From contig JALHPF010000011.1 in the NCBI GenBank assembly GCA_022842595.1, positions 80,771 to 144,770 of the forward strand: a DNA stretch of 64,000 nt, given 5' to 3'. Shown piece after piece: positions 18,255-26,216 of this stretch. Source of the stretch: Rubrivivax sp. (GTDB lineage Bacteria > Pseudomonadota > Gammaproteobacteria > Burkholderiales > Burkholderiaceae_C). The notes below the pieces were generated by a model that was not told the DNA's origin, searched no databases, and saw only the letters and a list, made by a program, of their open reading frames with translations. The stretch's first letter is position 1; each line of letters opens with the position of its first letter. The position numbers and the translations under genes were made by a program.

Positions 18255-18997
18255 CCATGACCGAACTGTCCCGCACCTTCGGCAAACACAGCGTGGACGA
18301 GCAGGAGCGCGAGCAGCGCATCCGCCGCGTCTTCGAGGCCGTGGCCGCCCGCTACGACCTGATGAACAACCTGATGAGCATGGGCATCCACCGCTTGTGG
18401 AAGCGCACGCTCGTGCGCATGGCGGCACCCGCCCCCGGGCAGTGCATCGTCGACCTGGCCGGCGGCACCGGCGACGTGGCCGCGCTGATGGCCGCCCCGG
18501 ACCGGCAGGTCACCGTGTGCGACCCCAGCCTGGCGATGATGGACGTGGGCCGGGCACGCGGACACGGGCACGTGAGCTGGCTGGAAGGCACGGCCGAACG
18601 CATCCCGCTGCGATCGGCGTCGGTGGACACCGTGACCATCGCCTTCGGCATCCGCAACGTCACGCGCGTCGAAGATGCGCTCGTCGAGGCGCTGCGCGTG
18701 CTCAAGCCCGGTGGGCGCTTCCTGTGCCTGGAGTTCTCCACCCCGCACGCACTGGTCCGGCCCTTCTACAACCTGTTCTCCTTCGCGGTGATTCCGCGCC
18801 TGGGCGCATGGATCGCCAGGTCGCCCGAGGCCTACACCTACCTGGTCGAGTCGATCCGCCGCTTCCCGGATCAACGCGCCTTTACGGCCTTGATCGAACA
18901 AGCCGGCTTCACCGATGTGCGGTACCGGAACCTGAGCTTCGGCATCGCCGCCATCCACACCGGCACGCGGCCCGCCACGGCAGCACCAGCGGCATGA
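18251..18997 (+). CDS. ubiE: UbiE/MenG demethyl(mena)quinone methyltransferase
   Basis: The 248-residue product has class I SAM-methyltransferase motifs: Asp-Leu-Ala-Gly-Gly-Thr-Gly-Asp (motif I) near 65-72, a UbiE-specific Ala-Ala-Arg-Tyr-Asp-Leu-Met-Asn-Asn segment near 31-39, and Gly-Ile-Arg-Asn-Val (motif II region). It C-methylates the quinone ring for ubiquinone and, where present, menaquinone. Its stop overlaps the start of menA, and this pairing suggests the menaquinone branch matters in this organism. It may be a second copy beside a canonical ubiE elsewhere; that cannot be judged here. Confidence 0.93.
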   Translation: MTMTELSRTFGKHSVDEQEREQRIRRVFEAVAARYDLMNNLMSMGIHRLWKRTLVRMAAPAPGQCIVDLAGGTGDVAALMAAPDRQVTVCDPSLAMMDVGRARGHGHVSWLEGTAERIPLRSASVDTVTIAFGIRNVTRVEDALVEALRVLKPGGRFLCLEFSTPHALVRPFYNLFSFAVIPRLGAWIARSPEAYTYLVESIRRFPDQRAFTALIEQAGFTDVRYRNLSFGIAAIHTGTRPATAAPAA

Positions 18998-19935
18998 ATA
19001 CGAACCGCAACACCGCCGACGCCGCCCGCGCAGTGCGCTCGGGCTCGCTGGCTGCGTGGCTGGTGGCGGTGCGCCCGCACAGCCTGCTGGTGGCCTTCAG
19101 CCCGGTGCTGGTGGGCGCCACGCTGGGCTTTGTACGCACCGGCGCCATCGACGCAGTTGCGGCCCTGCTGGTGCTGGGCTCGGCGCTGCTGGTGCAGGTC
19201 ATCACCAACATGCAGAACGACGTCGGCTACACCGTGCGCGGCGGCGACAGCAGCGGCACACGCACCGGGCTGCCGCGTGCCACGGCCAATGGCTGGCTCA
19301 GTGTGCGGCATGTGCGCACCGGCATCGTGGTGGTGGCGCTGGCAGCCACCGCGCTGGGCCTGGCATTGGTGGCCTACCGCGGCTGGCCGGTGCTGGCCAT
19401 TGGTGTGGCCTCGCTGCTGGCAGCCCTGGCCTACATGGGCGGGCCCAAGCCCATCGCCTACACGCCCCTTGGCGAACTCACGGTGTTCGTGTTCTTCGGT
19501 CTGGTTGCCGTGATGGGGACCGATTGGGTGCTGACGGGCGCCATCGGCCTGGACAGCGCACTGGCCTCGGTGGCCATCGGCGCCCTGGCCGCCGCGGCGC
19601 TGGCCGTCAACAACCACCGTGACCTGGCCCACGACCGCCTGGTCGGCCGCCGCACCTTTGCCGTCACCTTTGGCGAGCGCGCATCATTGGCGCTGTACAG
19701 CGCGCTGCTGCTCGGCCCCATGGTGCTGGTCCCGGCGATGGCCCTTCTGGCGCAGTCCCCCGCCCTGCTGCTGCCCTGGCTGCTGCTGCCGGCGGCAGTG
19801 CATCTGCAGCGCGACTTCGGCAGGTGCGCCCCTGGCACGGCGTTCAATGCCATCCTGTTCCGAACATTTCGTCTGGAACTTTGGTTTGCAGCGCTCCTGA
19901 CCGCGGGCGCCTTGCTCGGCCGGGTGCTGCGTTGA
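18994..19935 (+). CDS. menA: 1,4-dihydroxy-2-naphthoate polyprenyltransferase-like (MenA)
   Basis: The 313-residue membrane protein has about nine hydrophobic segments. It contains the UbiA-superfamily Asp-rich motif Asn-Met-Gln-Asn-Asp around 71-75 and a second Asn-Asn-His-Arg-Asp-Leu near 206-211. The family pattern (Arg-Pro-His-Ser at the start, Asp-Arg-Leu-Val-Gly-Arg-Arg-Thr after motif 2) fits MenA rather than UbiA or cytochrome heme prenyltransferases. It attaches the polyprenyl chain to the naphthoquinone ring. ATGA overlap with ubiE and TTGA overlap with the next gene show tight coupling. Menaquinone would suit low-potential acceptors such as the Mtr conduit. Confidence 0.87.
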   Translation: MNTNRNTADAARAVRSGSLAAWLVAVRPHSLLVAFSPVLVGATLGFVRTGAIDAVAALLVLGSALLVQVITNMQNDVGYTVRGGDSSGTRTGLPRATANGWLSVRHVRTGIVVVALAATALGLALVAYRGWPVLAIGVASLLAALAYMGGPKPIAYTPLGELTVFVFFGLVAVMGTDWVLTGAIGLDSALASVAIGALAAAALAVNNHRDLAHDRLVGRRTFAVTFGERASLALYSALLLGPMVLVPAMALLAQSPALLLPWLLLPAAVHLQRDFGRCAPGTAFNAILFRTFRLELWFAALLTAGALLGRVLR

Positions 19936-20924
19936 ACTCGGTTGGCCTCAACCGGCGCGCACTGCTGGCGGCAGCCTCGTTGATGTGGCCCGGGCGTGCC
20001 GTGTGGGCACAAGATGCTGCGCCCAGGTTTCCCAGCCGCGCCGTGCGGCTGGTGGTGCCCTACTCGGTCGGCATCGGCCCTGATGTGGTGGCGCGCAGCG
20101 TGGCCGAACAACTGGCTCAGCAGTGGCAACAAGCGGTGTGGGTGGACAACAAGCCCGGCGCTTCCGGCATCGTCGCCTTCAGCGACGTGCGCCGCACGCC
20201 GGCCGACGGCCATACGCTCTTCCTCGCCGACACGGCCACGCTGGCCGTCAACCCGCTGCTGCACGCCAGCCTGCCCTACGACGCGCAGCGCGACCTGGTG
20301 CCGCTGACCTTGCTGTTCCGCGCCACCTTCCTGCTCTGGACGGGCGGCAGCAACCGCTGGCGCACGCTGGTGGACCTTCAGGACGCCGCGCGCCGCGAGC
20401 CCGGCCGGGTGAGCTACGGCACCTTGGGCAACGGCCACGCCAGCCACGTGGCGGTGGAGAGTTTCGCGCGTGCCGCCGACCTGCGCTTCCTGCACGTGCC
20501 GTTCAAGGACGCCGGCTCGCTGTTCACCAGCGTGGCCTCAGGCGATGTCGACTTCACCGCCTTCGGCATGAACAGCGTTGCCGGCCTGTTCCAGGCGGGC
20601 CGCCTGCGCCCGCTGGCCGTGGCCGCGCGCCGACGCCTGGCCAGCCACCCCGACATCCCGACACTGCCCGAGGCCGGTGGCCCCGCCGTCGAGATGCACC
20701 CCTGGGCGGCCATCGTCGCCCTGGCCGGCACCCCGCAGCCGGTGCTGGAGCAACTGCAACACGACCTGACCACCGCCATGACCCACCCCGAGGTGCTTGC
20801 ACGCAGCAGCCAGGCCGGCTTCGAGATCACGCCGTCCACGCCCCAGGGCCTGCGCGCGCGCGTCGAGGCCGATGTGGCCCTGGTCCGCCCGCTGCTCGCC
20901 GAGGGCCGCATCGCGCGGCTCTAG
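19932..20924 (+). CDS. Bug/TctC-type tripartite tricarboxylate transporter binding protein
   Basis: The best start is a TTG at 19932 overlapping the menA stop. It supplies the signal peptide (Asn-Arg-Arg then a hydrophobic stretch, ending Ala-Val-Trp-Ala-Gln), giving 330 residues; the first ATG (19983) would cut the signal in half. The mature protein is a Bug-family periplasmic binding protein, with the conserved Val-Val-Pro-Tyr and Asn-Lys-Pro-Gly-Ala-Ser-Gly segments. Bug proteins in Burkholderiales are very numerous and often have no TctAB partner, as here. The ligand is unknown, probably a carboxylate. Its position inside a quinone operon is odd. Confidence 0.8.
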   Translation: MNSVGLNRRALLAAASLMWPGRAVWAQDAAPRFPSRAVRLVVPYSVGIGPDVVARSVAEQLAQQWQQAVWVDNKPGASGIVAFSDVRRTPADGHTLFLADTATLAVNPLLHASLPYDAQRDLVPLTLLFRATFLLWTGGSNRWRTLVDLQDAARREPGRVSYGTLGNGHASHVAVESFARAADLRFLHVPFKDAGSLFTSVASGDVDFTAFGMNSVAGLFQAGRLRPLAVAARRRLASHPDIPTLPEAGGPAVEMHPWAAIVALAGTPQPVLEQLQHDLTTAMTHPEVLARSSQAGFEITPSTPQGLRARVEADVALVRPLLAEGRIARL

Positions 20925-20946
20925 CGCGGTAACGCGGCCAGCCGCC

Positions 20947-21471
20947 ATGATCGTGCGCCGTTCGGCATTGCTGGACCAGCCTGCGGGGCATCTGTTCGAC
21001 GTCATCGAAGCCGCCGAGCACTACCCCAGCTTCCTGCCCTGGTGCGTGGGCGCAGTGATCATCAGCCGCGACGACGATGCCGTCTCTGCCGAGCTGCAGG
21101 TCCGGCTGGCCGGCATGAACTTCTCGATGCGCACGCGCAATCCCAAACGGCGCCCCGCGTACATGGCCATCCACCTGGAACGCGGGCCCTTTCGCCGCTT
21201 CGAGGGCGAGTGGCAGCTCACCGCCCTGACGCCCGACGCCTGCAAGGTCGCCTTCATGCTCGACTACGAGTTCGACAGCAGCTTCATGACCCAAGCCGCC
21301 GGACCCGTCTTCAGGCATGCCGCAGACAGCCTGATGGACGCCTTCGTGCGCCAGGCCCAGTCCCTGCCCGTGGCGCCGCAACCCGGGTCGGCAGCGCTGC
21401 CGGCCGCGCCGGCGTCTGTGGCCCCGGCACCGGACCGGGCACCCCTTGGTTCGGGGAGTACGCCACCTTGA
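20947..21471 (+). CDS. RatA/COQ10-like START-domain protein (quinone-linked paralog)
   Basis: The 174-residue product has the family pattern: Tyr-Pro-X-Phe-Leu-Pro-Trp-Cys near 27-34, a Gly-Pro-Phe near 82, and a C-terminal helix with Phe-Val-Arg-Gln-Ala. A proline/alanine-rich tail follows residue 145. COQ10 proteins bind quinones and aid respiration; RatA of E. coli was described as a ribosome-association toxin. A second member, more typical, is at 52486-52938. Because this one follows ubiE-menA, a quinone-binding role is the better guess. It overlaps the next gene's TTG start. Confidence 0.75.
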   Translation: MIVRRSALLDQPAGHLFDVIEAAEHYPSFLPWCVGAVIISRDDDAVSAELQVRLAGMNFSMRTRNPKRRPAYMAIHLERGPFRRFEGEWQLTALTPDACKVAFMLDYEFDSSFMTQAAGPVFRHAADSLMDAFVRQAQSLPVAPQPGSAALPAAPASVAPAPDRAPLGSGSTPP

Positions 21472-21908
21472 AAGACCCCAACGTGTCTCCTGAACTGATC
21501 GACCTGCACCCCATGCTGGCGCGCATGGTGAAGGTCACGGGCGCCACCGTCCTCACCGCTGCCAGCTACGACGCCTGGGCAGGCCAGGCCGGCAACGCCA
21601 TGGTCGTGTTCACCAAGGACCCCGACCGCTTCAACGAGACACTGGACCTGGCCGCCGTGGTGCCTGAGCTGCAGGCCACCGCAGGCGGGAGCCTTCGCCT
21701 CGGCTTGTTGCCACCGGCGGCCTCACGCGCCATCGCACCACGCTACGGCTTTGCCCACTGGCCCGTGTTCGTGCTGTTGCGGGACGGCCGGTACCTGGGC
21801 GCCGTGGAGGGCATTCGCGACTGGGACGTCTACACCAGCGAGCTGCTGCGCATGCTGGCGGCAGAGCCGCCCGCACCGCCCGCCGCCGACACCTCATCCA
21901 AGCCGTGA
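21468..21908 (+). CDS. Second HoxO/HyaE-like hydrogenase assembly protein
   Basis: From TTG 21468 (overlapping the previous stop) the protein is 146 residues; GTG 21483 is an alternative. It is a thioredoxin-fold HyaE/HoxO family protein, closely similar along its full length to the hoxO product at 35010-35480. Shared blocks include Arg-Leu-Gly-Leu-Leu-Pro-Pro-Ala-Ala-Ser-Arg-Ala-Ile-Ala-Pro-Arg-Tyr-Gly-Phe and Ile-Arg-Asp-Trp-Asp-Val-Tyr. As in other HyaE proteins there is no CXXC. HoxO chaperones the hydrogenase small subunit before export. This copy ends 55 bases from the convergent hypX end, so it flanks the hydrogenase locus on the far side from hoxO. Confidence 0.82.
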   Translation: MKDPNVSPELIDLHPMLARMVKVTGATVLTAASYDAWAGQAGNAMVVFTKDPDRFNETLDLAAVVPELQATAGGSLRLGLLPPAASRAIAPRYGFAHWPVFVLLRDGRYLGAVEGIRDWDVYTSELLRMLAAEPPAPPAADTSSKP

Positions 21909-21963
21909 CAGAGCGCGGGCGAGGCTGAACCCGCATTCGCGGCTGCGGCTGCGGTGTGCGCTG

Positions 21964-23745
21964 TCAGCGGTGCACCGCCAGGTGCCGCGGCGTGAAGGCG
22001 TGGGGCTTGCGGTGCACGAAGTGGTGCCGCGCGACGTGGTAGCTGGGGTCGAAGCCGTAGAAGTTGCGCTGCATCTGCGCCAGTTCGTCGGCGCGGTAGG
22101 CGGCCAGGGGGCGCTCCGCCTCGTCGGCCGCGCGCTGCTGCGCCTTGGCGGTGATGGCCAGCGCCAGGCCCGGGCCGACCGCCAGGGCCAGCGCACGCGC
22201 CAAGGCCTGGGCCTCGAAGTCTGCGGTGCCTGAGCCGAAACAGGCGTCGACGAGGCCTGCCGACAGTGCCGCCGGGCCGTCCAGCGGCAGCCGCTGCTGC
22301 ATCAGGGCCCTGGCCTGCTGCGCACCCACGCGCTTGGGCAGCACGTAGGTCCAGTACTCCGAGCCGTAGAGGTTGCCCATGTTCTTGTAGTGCGGGTTGA
22401 GCACGGTGCCGGCATGGGCCCACAACTGGTCGGCGGCCAGCGCCATGAAGCAGCCACCCGCGCCAGCGCTGCCGCGCAAGGCGCTCACGGTCAGGCGGTC
22501 GGTCATGGTCAGCAGTTCCAGCACCACGTCGTCCATGGCCTGGATGTTGCGCATGGAGGCATCGGCGGCGCTGTCGCCTTCAAGGTGCGCCGCGGCTTCG
22601 ATGTCGTGCAGGTGGATGCCGTTGCTGAAGAAGTCGGCGCCGCCAGCCAGCACCAGCACTTGCATGTCGTGGCCGCGCAGGCTGTGCAACGCCGCCTGCA
22701 GGCGACGGCATTGGCGTTCTGACATGGCGCCGTTGTGGAAGTCCATCTCCAGCCATCCGACGCGGGCGCCGGTGGGGCCGAATTCGCGCAGGCGCAGCTC
22801 GTCCCACTCGTCGTCGGGGCGCGACAAGGGCACGGGCCACTCAGGCACGGCGGCCGCCAGTTCCGCAAGAGCCCGCGTCGCCGGCAGCTTCAGCGCCGAG
22901 GTCTGGCCGGCGGCGTCGATCAAGCGCACATGGCCGACCCACAGCGCGGCGTCCAGGGTCGCCACCAACAGCGCGGGGCCGCGGCGTGCCAGCGCCTGCC
23001 CGGGTGTGGCGCCCGGCCACTGGGCACGCGCACGGGCCACGGTGGCCGCGCTGGCGGGGTGCACGTCGTGCAGGCGGCAGTCGTGCCCCATCAGACGGGC
23101 CACGGCGCCCGGTGCGCCGTCTGCACTGCGCACGCAGCGCAGCAGCTCGGTGCTGGCGTGCGCCTGCCAGTCCACCGCGCGCTGCTCGCGCCTCACCAAC
23201 GGCTGCCAGCGGGGCTGCGCTGCCGGTGCATCGGCACAATCAGCCCCGGCAGCTGCTGCAGCAGGCGCGAGCTGCCCCGGCACATAACGCGCCACCGCAG
23301 CCAGCGTGGCCGCCACCGCCGCCTGTGTCACCTCGCGCCGGTACAGGCTGGACTTGGTGGCATCGGGCCGCACATTGAAGCCGGTGCTGGCCCAGACCGG
23401 TCCGGCGTCGAAGTCGGCCACGGCCTGCAGCACCGTCACGCCCCAGCGCGTTTGCGCCTGCAGCACGGCCCAGTCCAATGCCGATGGCCCGCGGTCGCCG
23501 GGCGGGCCGGGGTGCACCACCAGGCACACGCAGGCCTGCCAGACCGCTTCAGGCAGGCGCCGCTTCAGGAAGGGTGCGATCAGCAGGTCGGGCTTCCAAA
23601 GCGCGACGGCCTCTGCCGTGACGGCGTCGGCAATGTCGAGTTCCACCGTCACCGCGTGTCCCTGGGCGCGCAGGGCGATCAGCAGGCGCTGCGCCAGGCC
23701 ATTGAAGGCGTGCGTGAGCAGCAAGATGCGCAATGGCGCGGTCAT
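21964..23745 (-). CDS. hypX: HypX/HoxX hydrogenase maturation protein (CO synthesis)
   Basis: The 593-residue protein joins an N-terminal formyl-THF transfer domain (about 1-290, with His-Pro-Gly near 79-81) and a C-terminal enoyl-CoA hydratase/isomerase domain (about 300-560). In the second domain, Gly-Gly-Ala-Asp-Phe-Phe-Ser-Asn-Gly and a Gly-Ser-Ala-Gly-Ala-Gly-Gly oxyanion region are visible. HypX makes the active-site CO of [NiFe] hydrogenase under air from a formyl group via formyl-CoA. It is typical of O2-tolerant hydrogenases and lies at the end of the leftward hyp operon, as in Ralstonia. Confidence 0.93.
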   Translation of the reverse strand: MTAPLRILLLTHAFNGLAQRLLIALRAQGHAVTVELDIADAVTAEAVALWKPDLLIAPFLKRRLPEAVWQACVCLVVHPGPPGDRGPSALDWAVLQAQTRWGVTVLQAVADFDAGPVWASTGFNVRPDATKSSLYRREVTQAAVAATLAAVARYVPGQLAPAAAAAGADCADAPAAQPRWQPLVRREQRAVDWQAHASTELLRCVRSADGAPGAVARLMGHDCRLHDVHPASAATVARARAQWPGATPGQALARRGPALLVATLDAALWVGHVRLIDAAGQTSALKLPATRALAELAAAVPEWPVPLSRPDDEWDELRLREFGPTGARVGWLEMDFHNGAMSERQCRRLQAALHSLRGHDMQVLVLAGGADFFSNGIHLHDIEAAAHLEGDSAADASMRNIQAMDDVVLELLTMTDRLTVSALRGSAGAGGCFMALAADQLWAHAGTVLNPHYKNMGNLYGSEYWTYVLPKRVGAQQARALMQQRLPLDGPAALSAGLVDACFGSGTADFEAQALARALALAVGPGLALAITAKAQQRAADEAERPLAAYRADELAQMQRNFYGFDPSYHVARHHFVHRKPHAFTPRHLAVHR

Positions 23746-23762
23746 CGAGCCCGCTCCGGCGT

Positions 23763-24812
23763 TCAGCAGATGCGCGGCAGCGCCTCGCCCACCAACCAGT
23801 CCACGACGCGCCGGCCGCCGAAGGAAGTCGCCATCTGCACGAAGTGGTGCGGGTCGTCGCAGACCGTGCCGATGCGTGCCGCCTGGCGGCCCAGCGGGTG
23901 GGCGTGCATGGCGGCCAGCACGGCGTCAGCCGAATCGGGCGCGACGATCGCCACCAGCTTGCCTTCGTTGGCGATGTACAGCACGTCCAGCCCCAGCAGC
24001 TCGCAGGCTGCAGCCACCTGCGGCTGCACGGGTATGGCGGCTTCTTCCAGCAACATGCCCACGCCGGACTGGCGGGCGATCTCGTTGAGTGTGGTGGCCA
24101 GCCCACCGCGCGTGGGGTCGCGCAGCGTGTGCACGGCGCCTTCGGGCACGGCCGCCAGCATCGCGGCCACGAGTGTGTGCAGCGCGGCGCTGTCGGAGAC
24201 GATGGCCGTATCGAATTCCAGCGATTCGCGCTTCGACAGCACGGCCACGCCATGTTCGCCCAGCGTGCCCGAGACGATGACGGCATCGCCCGGCCGGGCC
24301 AGTGACCCGCTGATGCGCCGCGCCATCGGCGCCAAGCCCACGCCGGTGGTGGTGATGAAGACCCCGTCGCCCTTGCCCTTTTCGACGACCTTGGTGTCGC
24401 CGGTGACCACCCACACGCCGGCCTCGCGCGCTGCGGCGGCCATGGACTCGACGATGCGCTTCAGGTCGGACAGCGGCAAGCCTTCTTCCAGGATGAAGCC
24501 GGCTGACAGCCAGCGCGGCTCGGCCCCCAGCATGGCCACGTCGTTGACCGTGCCGTGCACGCTGAGCGAGCCGATGTCGCCGCCGGGAAAGAACAACGGC
24601 GAGATCACATGCCCGTCGGTGGCCATCACGACGCGGTGGCCGGCGGGCAGGTCGAGCAAGGCGCCGTCGTCGCCCTGGCGCAGGGCCGGGTTGTCGAAGG
24701 CGCGGGCGAACAAGTCCTCGATCAGCTGCGCCGCGGCACGACCACCGGCGCCGTGGTTCATGTCGACGCGACCCTGCTTGAAGTCCAGCGGGCGCTGGTA
24801 GCCCGGCTTCAT
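23763..24812 (-). CDS. hypE: HypE hydrogenase maturation protein
   Basis: The product is 349 residues, normal for HypE. It has an AIR-synthase-type fold with Asp-Met-Asn-His-Gly-Ala-Gly-Gly near 17-24 and a Gly-Asp-Thr-Lys-Val motif near 137-141. It ends in Pro-Arg-Ile-Cys, whose terminal Cys carries the thiocarbamate that HypE dehydrates to thiocyanate, the source of the CN ligands. HypF supplies the carbamoyl group and HypC-HypD accepts cyanide. It lies in the hyp operon, 17 bases before hypX and 7 after hypD. Confidence 0.97.
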   Translation of the reverse strand: MKPGYQRPLDFKQGRVDMNHGAGGRAAAQLIEDLFARAFDNPALRQGDDGALLDLPAGHRVVMATDGHVISPLFFPGGDIGSLSVHGTVNDVAMLGAEPRWLSAGFILEEGLPLSDLKRIVESMAAAAREAGVWVVTGDTKVVEKGKGDGVFITTTGVGLAPMARRISGSLARPGDAVIVSGTLGEHGVAVLSKRESLEFDTAIVSDSAALHTLVAAMLAAVPEGAVHTLRDPTRGGLATTLNEIARQSGVGMLLEEAAIPVQPQVAAACELLGLDVLYIANEGKLVAIVAPDSADAVLAAMHAHPLGRQAARIGTVCDDPHHFVQMATSFGGRRVVDWLVGEALPRIC

Positions 24813-24819
24813 GAGGATC

Positions 24820-25959
24820 TCATGCGGAAGTCACCGCGATGTCCCTGAAGCGGCCGTAGGAGTAGTGCGCCGCGCAGGCGCCTTCGCTGGACACCATGCA
24901 CGAGCCCATCGGGTTCTCCGGCGTGCACACGGTGCCGAAGAGCTTGCAGTCGGTGGGGGTCTTCACGCCGCGCAGGATGGCGCCGCATTCACACTGCTTG
25001 TGGTCGGGCACGGGCTTGTAGTCCAGGCCGAAGCGCCGTTCGGCATCGAACCCCGCGTAGGCCTTGCGCAGACGCAGCGCGCTGTAGGGCACCTCGCCCA
25101 GGCCGCGCCACTCGAAGCGTTCGCGCAGCTCGAAGACTTCCGACACCAGCTGCTGCGCGGCCAGGTTGCCATCGGACGTGACAGCGCGCGTGAACTGGTT
25201 TTCCACCTCGGCGCGGCCGTCGTTCACCTGCCTGACCAACATCAACACGGCCTGCATCACGTCCAGCGGCTCGAAGCCGGCGATGACCACCGGCTTGCGG
25301 TACTCCTGGGCAAAGTGTTCGTAGGGCTGCGAGCCGATGACGATGCTGACGTGCGCCGGGCCGACGAATCCGTCGATGGGCACGGTGCCGTACAGGCGCA
25401 CCTCGGGCGATTCCATGATGTGCGTGATGGCGCTGGGCGTCAGCACATGGCAGCACAGCACACTGAAGTTGGCCAAGCCTTCGGCACGCGCCTGGCGCAG
25501 CACCAGGGCGGTGGGCGGCGTGGTGGTCTCGAAGCCGATGGCGAAGAACACCACCTCGCGTGTCGGGTTGTCGCGTGCCACCTTCAAGGCGTCGGCCGGT
25601 GAATACACCATGCGAATGTCGCCGCCACGCGCCTTGGCACGCATCAGCGACAGGCTGCCCGAGGCCGGCACGCGCAGCGTGTCGCCATAGGTGCACAGGA
25701 TGACGTTTCTCTCCAGCGCCAGGGCGATGGCCTGGTCGACGCGACCGATGGGCAGCACGCACACCGGGCAGCCCGGGCCGTGGATCATGCGGATCTGCGG
25801 CGGCAGCAACTCGCCGATGCCGTAGCGCGCGATGGCATGCGTGTGACCACCGCAGAACTCCATGAAGCTGTAGCGGTGGTCGGGTTGCAGTTCGGCCGCG
25901 ATGCGCTCGGCCAGGCGACGCGCGGTGTCGCCGCAGCGGAATTCGTCGATGTACTTCAT
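24820..25959 (-). CDS. hypD: HypD hydrogenase maturation protein
   Basis: The product is 379 residues. Visible motifs are Cys-Gly-Gly-His-Thr-His near 40-45, Gly-Pro-Gly-Cys-Pro-Val-Cys near 65-71, and the C-terminal cluster of cysteines (within about 325-365) that binds the [4Fe-4S] group. HypD with HypC forms the scaffold where Fe(CN)2CO is built in the cytoplasm. The ATG overlaps the hypC stop (ATGA), giving coupled, equal expression. Confidence 0.97.
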   Translation of the reverse strand: MKYIDEFRCGDTARRLAERIAAELQPDHRYSFMEFCGGHTHAIARYGIGELLPPQIRMIHGPGCPVCVLPIGRVDQAIALALERNVILCTYGDTLRVPASGSLSLMRAKARGGDIRMVYSPADALKVARDNPTREVVFFAIGFETTTPPTALVLRQARAEGLANFSVLCCHVLTPSAITHIMESPEVRLYGTVPIDGFVGPAHVSIVIGSQPYEHFAQEYRKPVVIAGFEPLDVMQAVLMLVRQVNDGRAEVENQFTRAVTSDGNLAAQQLVSEVFELRERFEWRGLGEVPYSALRLRKAYAGFDAERRFGLDYKPVPDHKQCECGAILRGVKTPTDCKLFGTVCTPENPMGSCMVSSEGACAAHYSYGRFRDIAVTSA

Positions 25960-26216
25960 GCGGCGGGCACCGGCTCGGCCGAACGTTCGGTGGCTGGCGC
26001 AGCCGACTGCAGTTCGTTCATCAAGGCCAGCGTTTGCCGGGCCTCTTCAGGGTCGATCATGCCGATGGCAAAGCCGACATGCACGATGACGTAGTCGCCC
26101 ACCCGGGCCTGCGGCACCAGCGCCAGCGAGACTTCCTTGCGCACACCGCCCAGGTCCACCAGGGCCTGGTCGTCGGCGCGCATTTCGACCACGCGGGCAG
26201 GCAGGGCTAGGCACAT
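25956..26216 (-). CDS. hypC: HypC hydrogenase maturation chaperone
   Basis: This 86-residue protein starts Met-Cys-Leu-Ala-Leu-Pro; the N-terminal Cys2 is the ligand used to carry Fe(CN)2CO. A Val-Gly-Asp-Tyr-Val-Ile-Val-His-Val-Gly-Phe-Ala motif follows. It is the general HypC of the set; a second HypC-like protein, HoxL, is encoded in the rightward operon at 34634. The tail after residue 65 is Ala/Glu/Pro-rich and longer than usual. Confidence 0.96.
   Translation of the reverse strand: MCLALPARVVEMRADDQALVDLGGVRKEVSLALVPQARVGDYVIVHVGFAIGMIDPEEARQTLALMNELQSAAPATERSAEPVPAA

Noticed and set aside
20947..21471. RatA-like gene as part of a toxin-antitoxin pair
   Set aside because: No antitoxin gene is adjacent, and the context is quinone synthesis; a COQ10-like role fits better.
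21907..21965. Terminator between the HoxO-like gene and hypX
   Set aside because: GACAG/CTGTC arms exist but the loop is about 40 bases with a bulge and no T-run; too weak to call.
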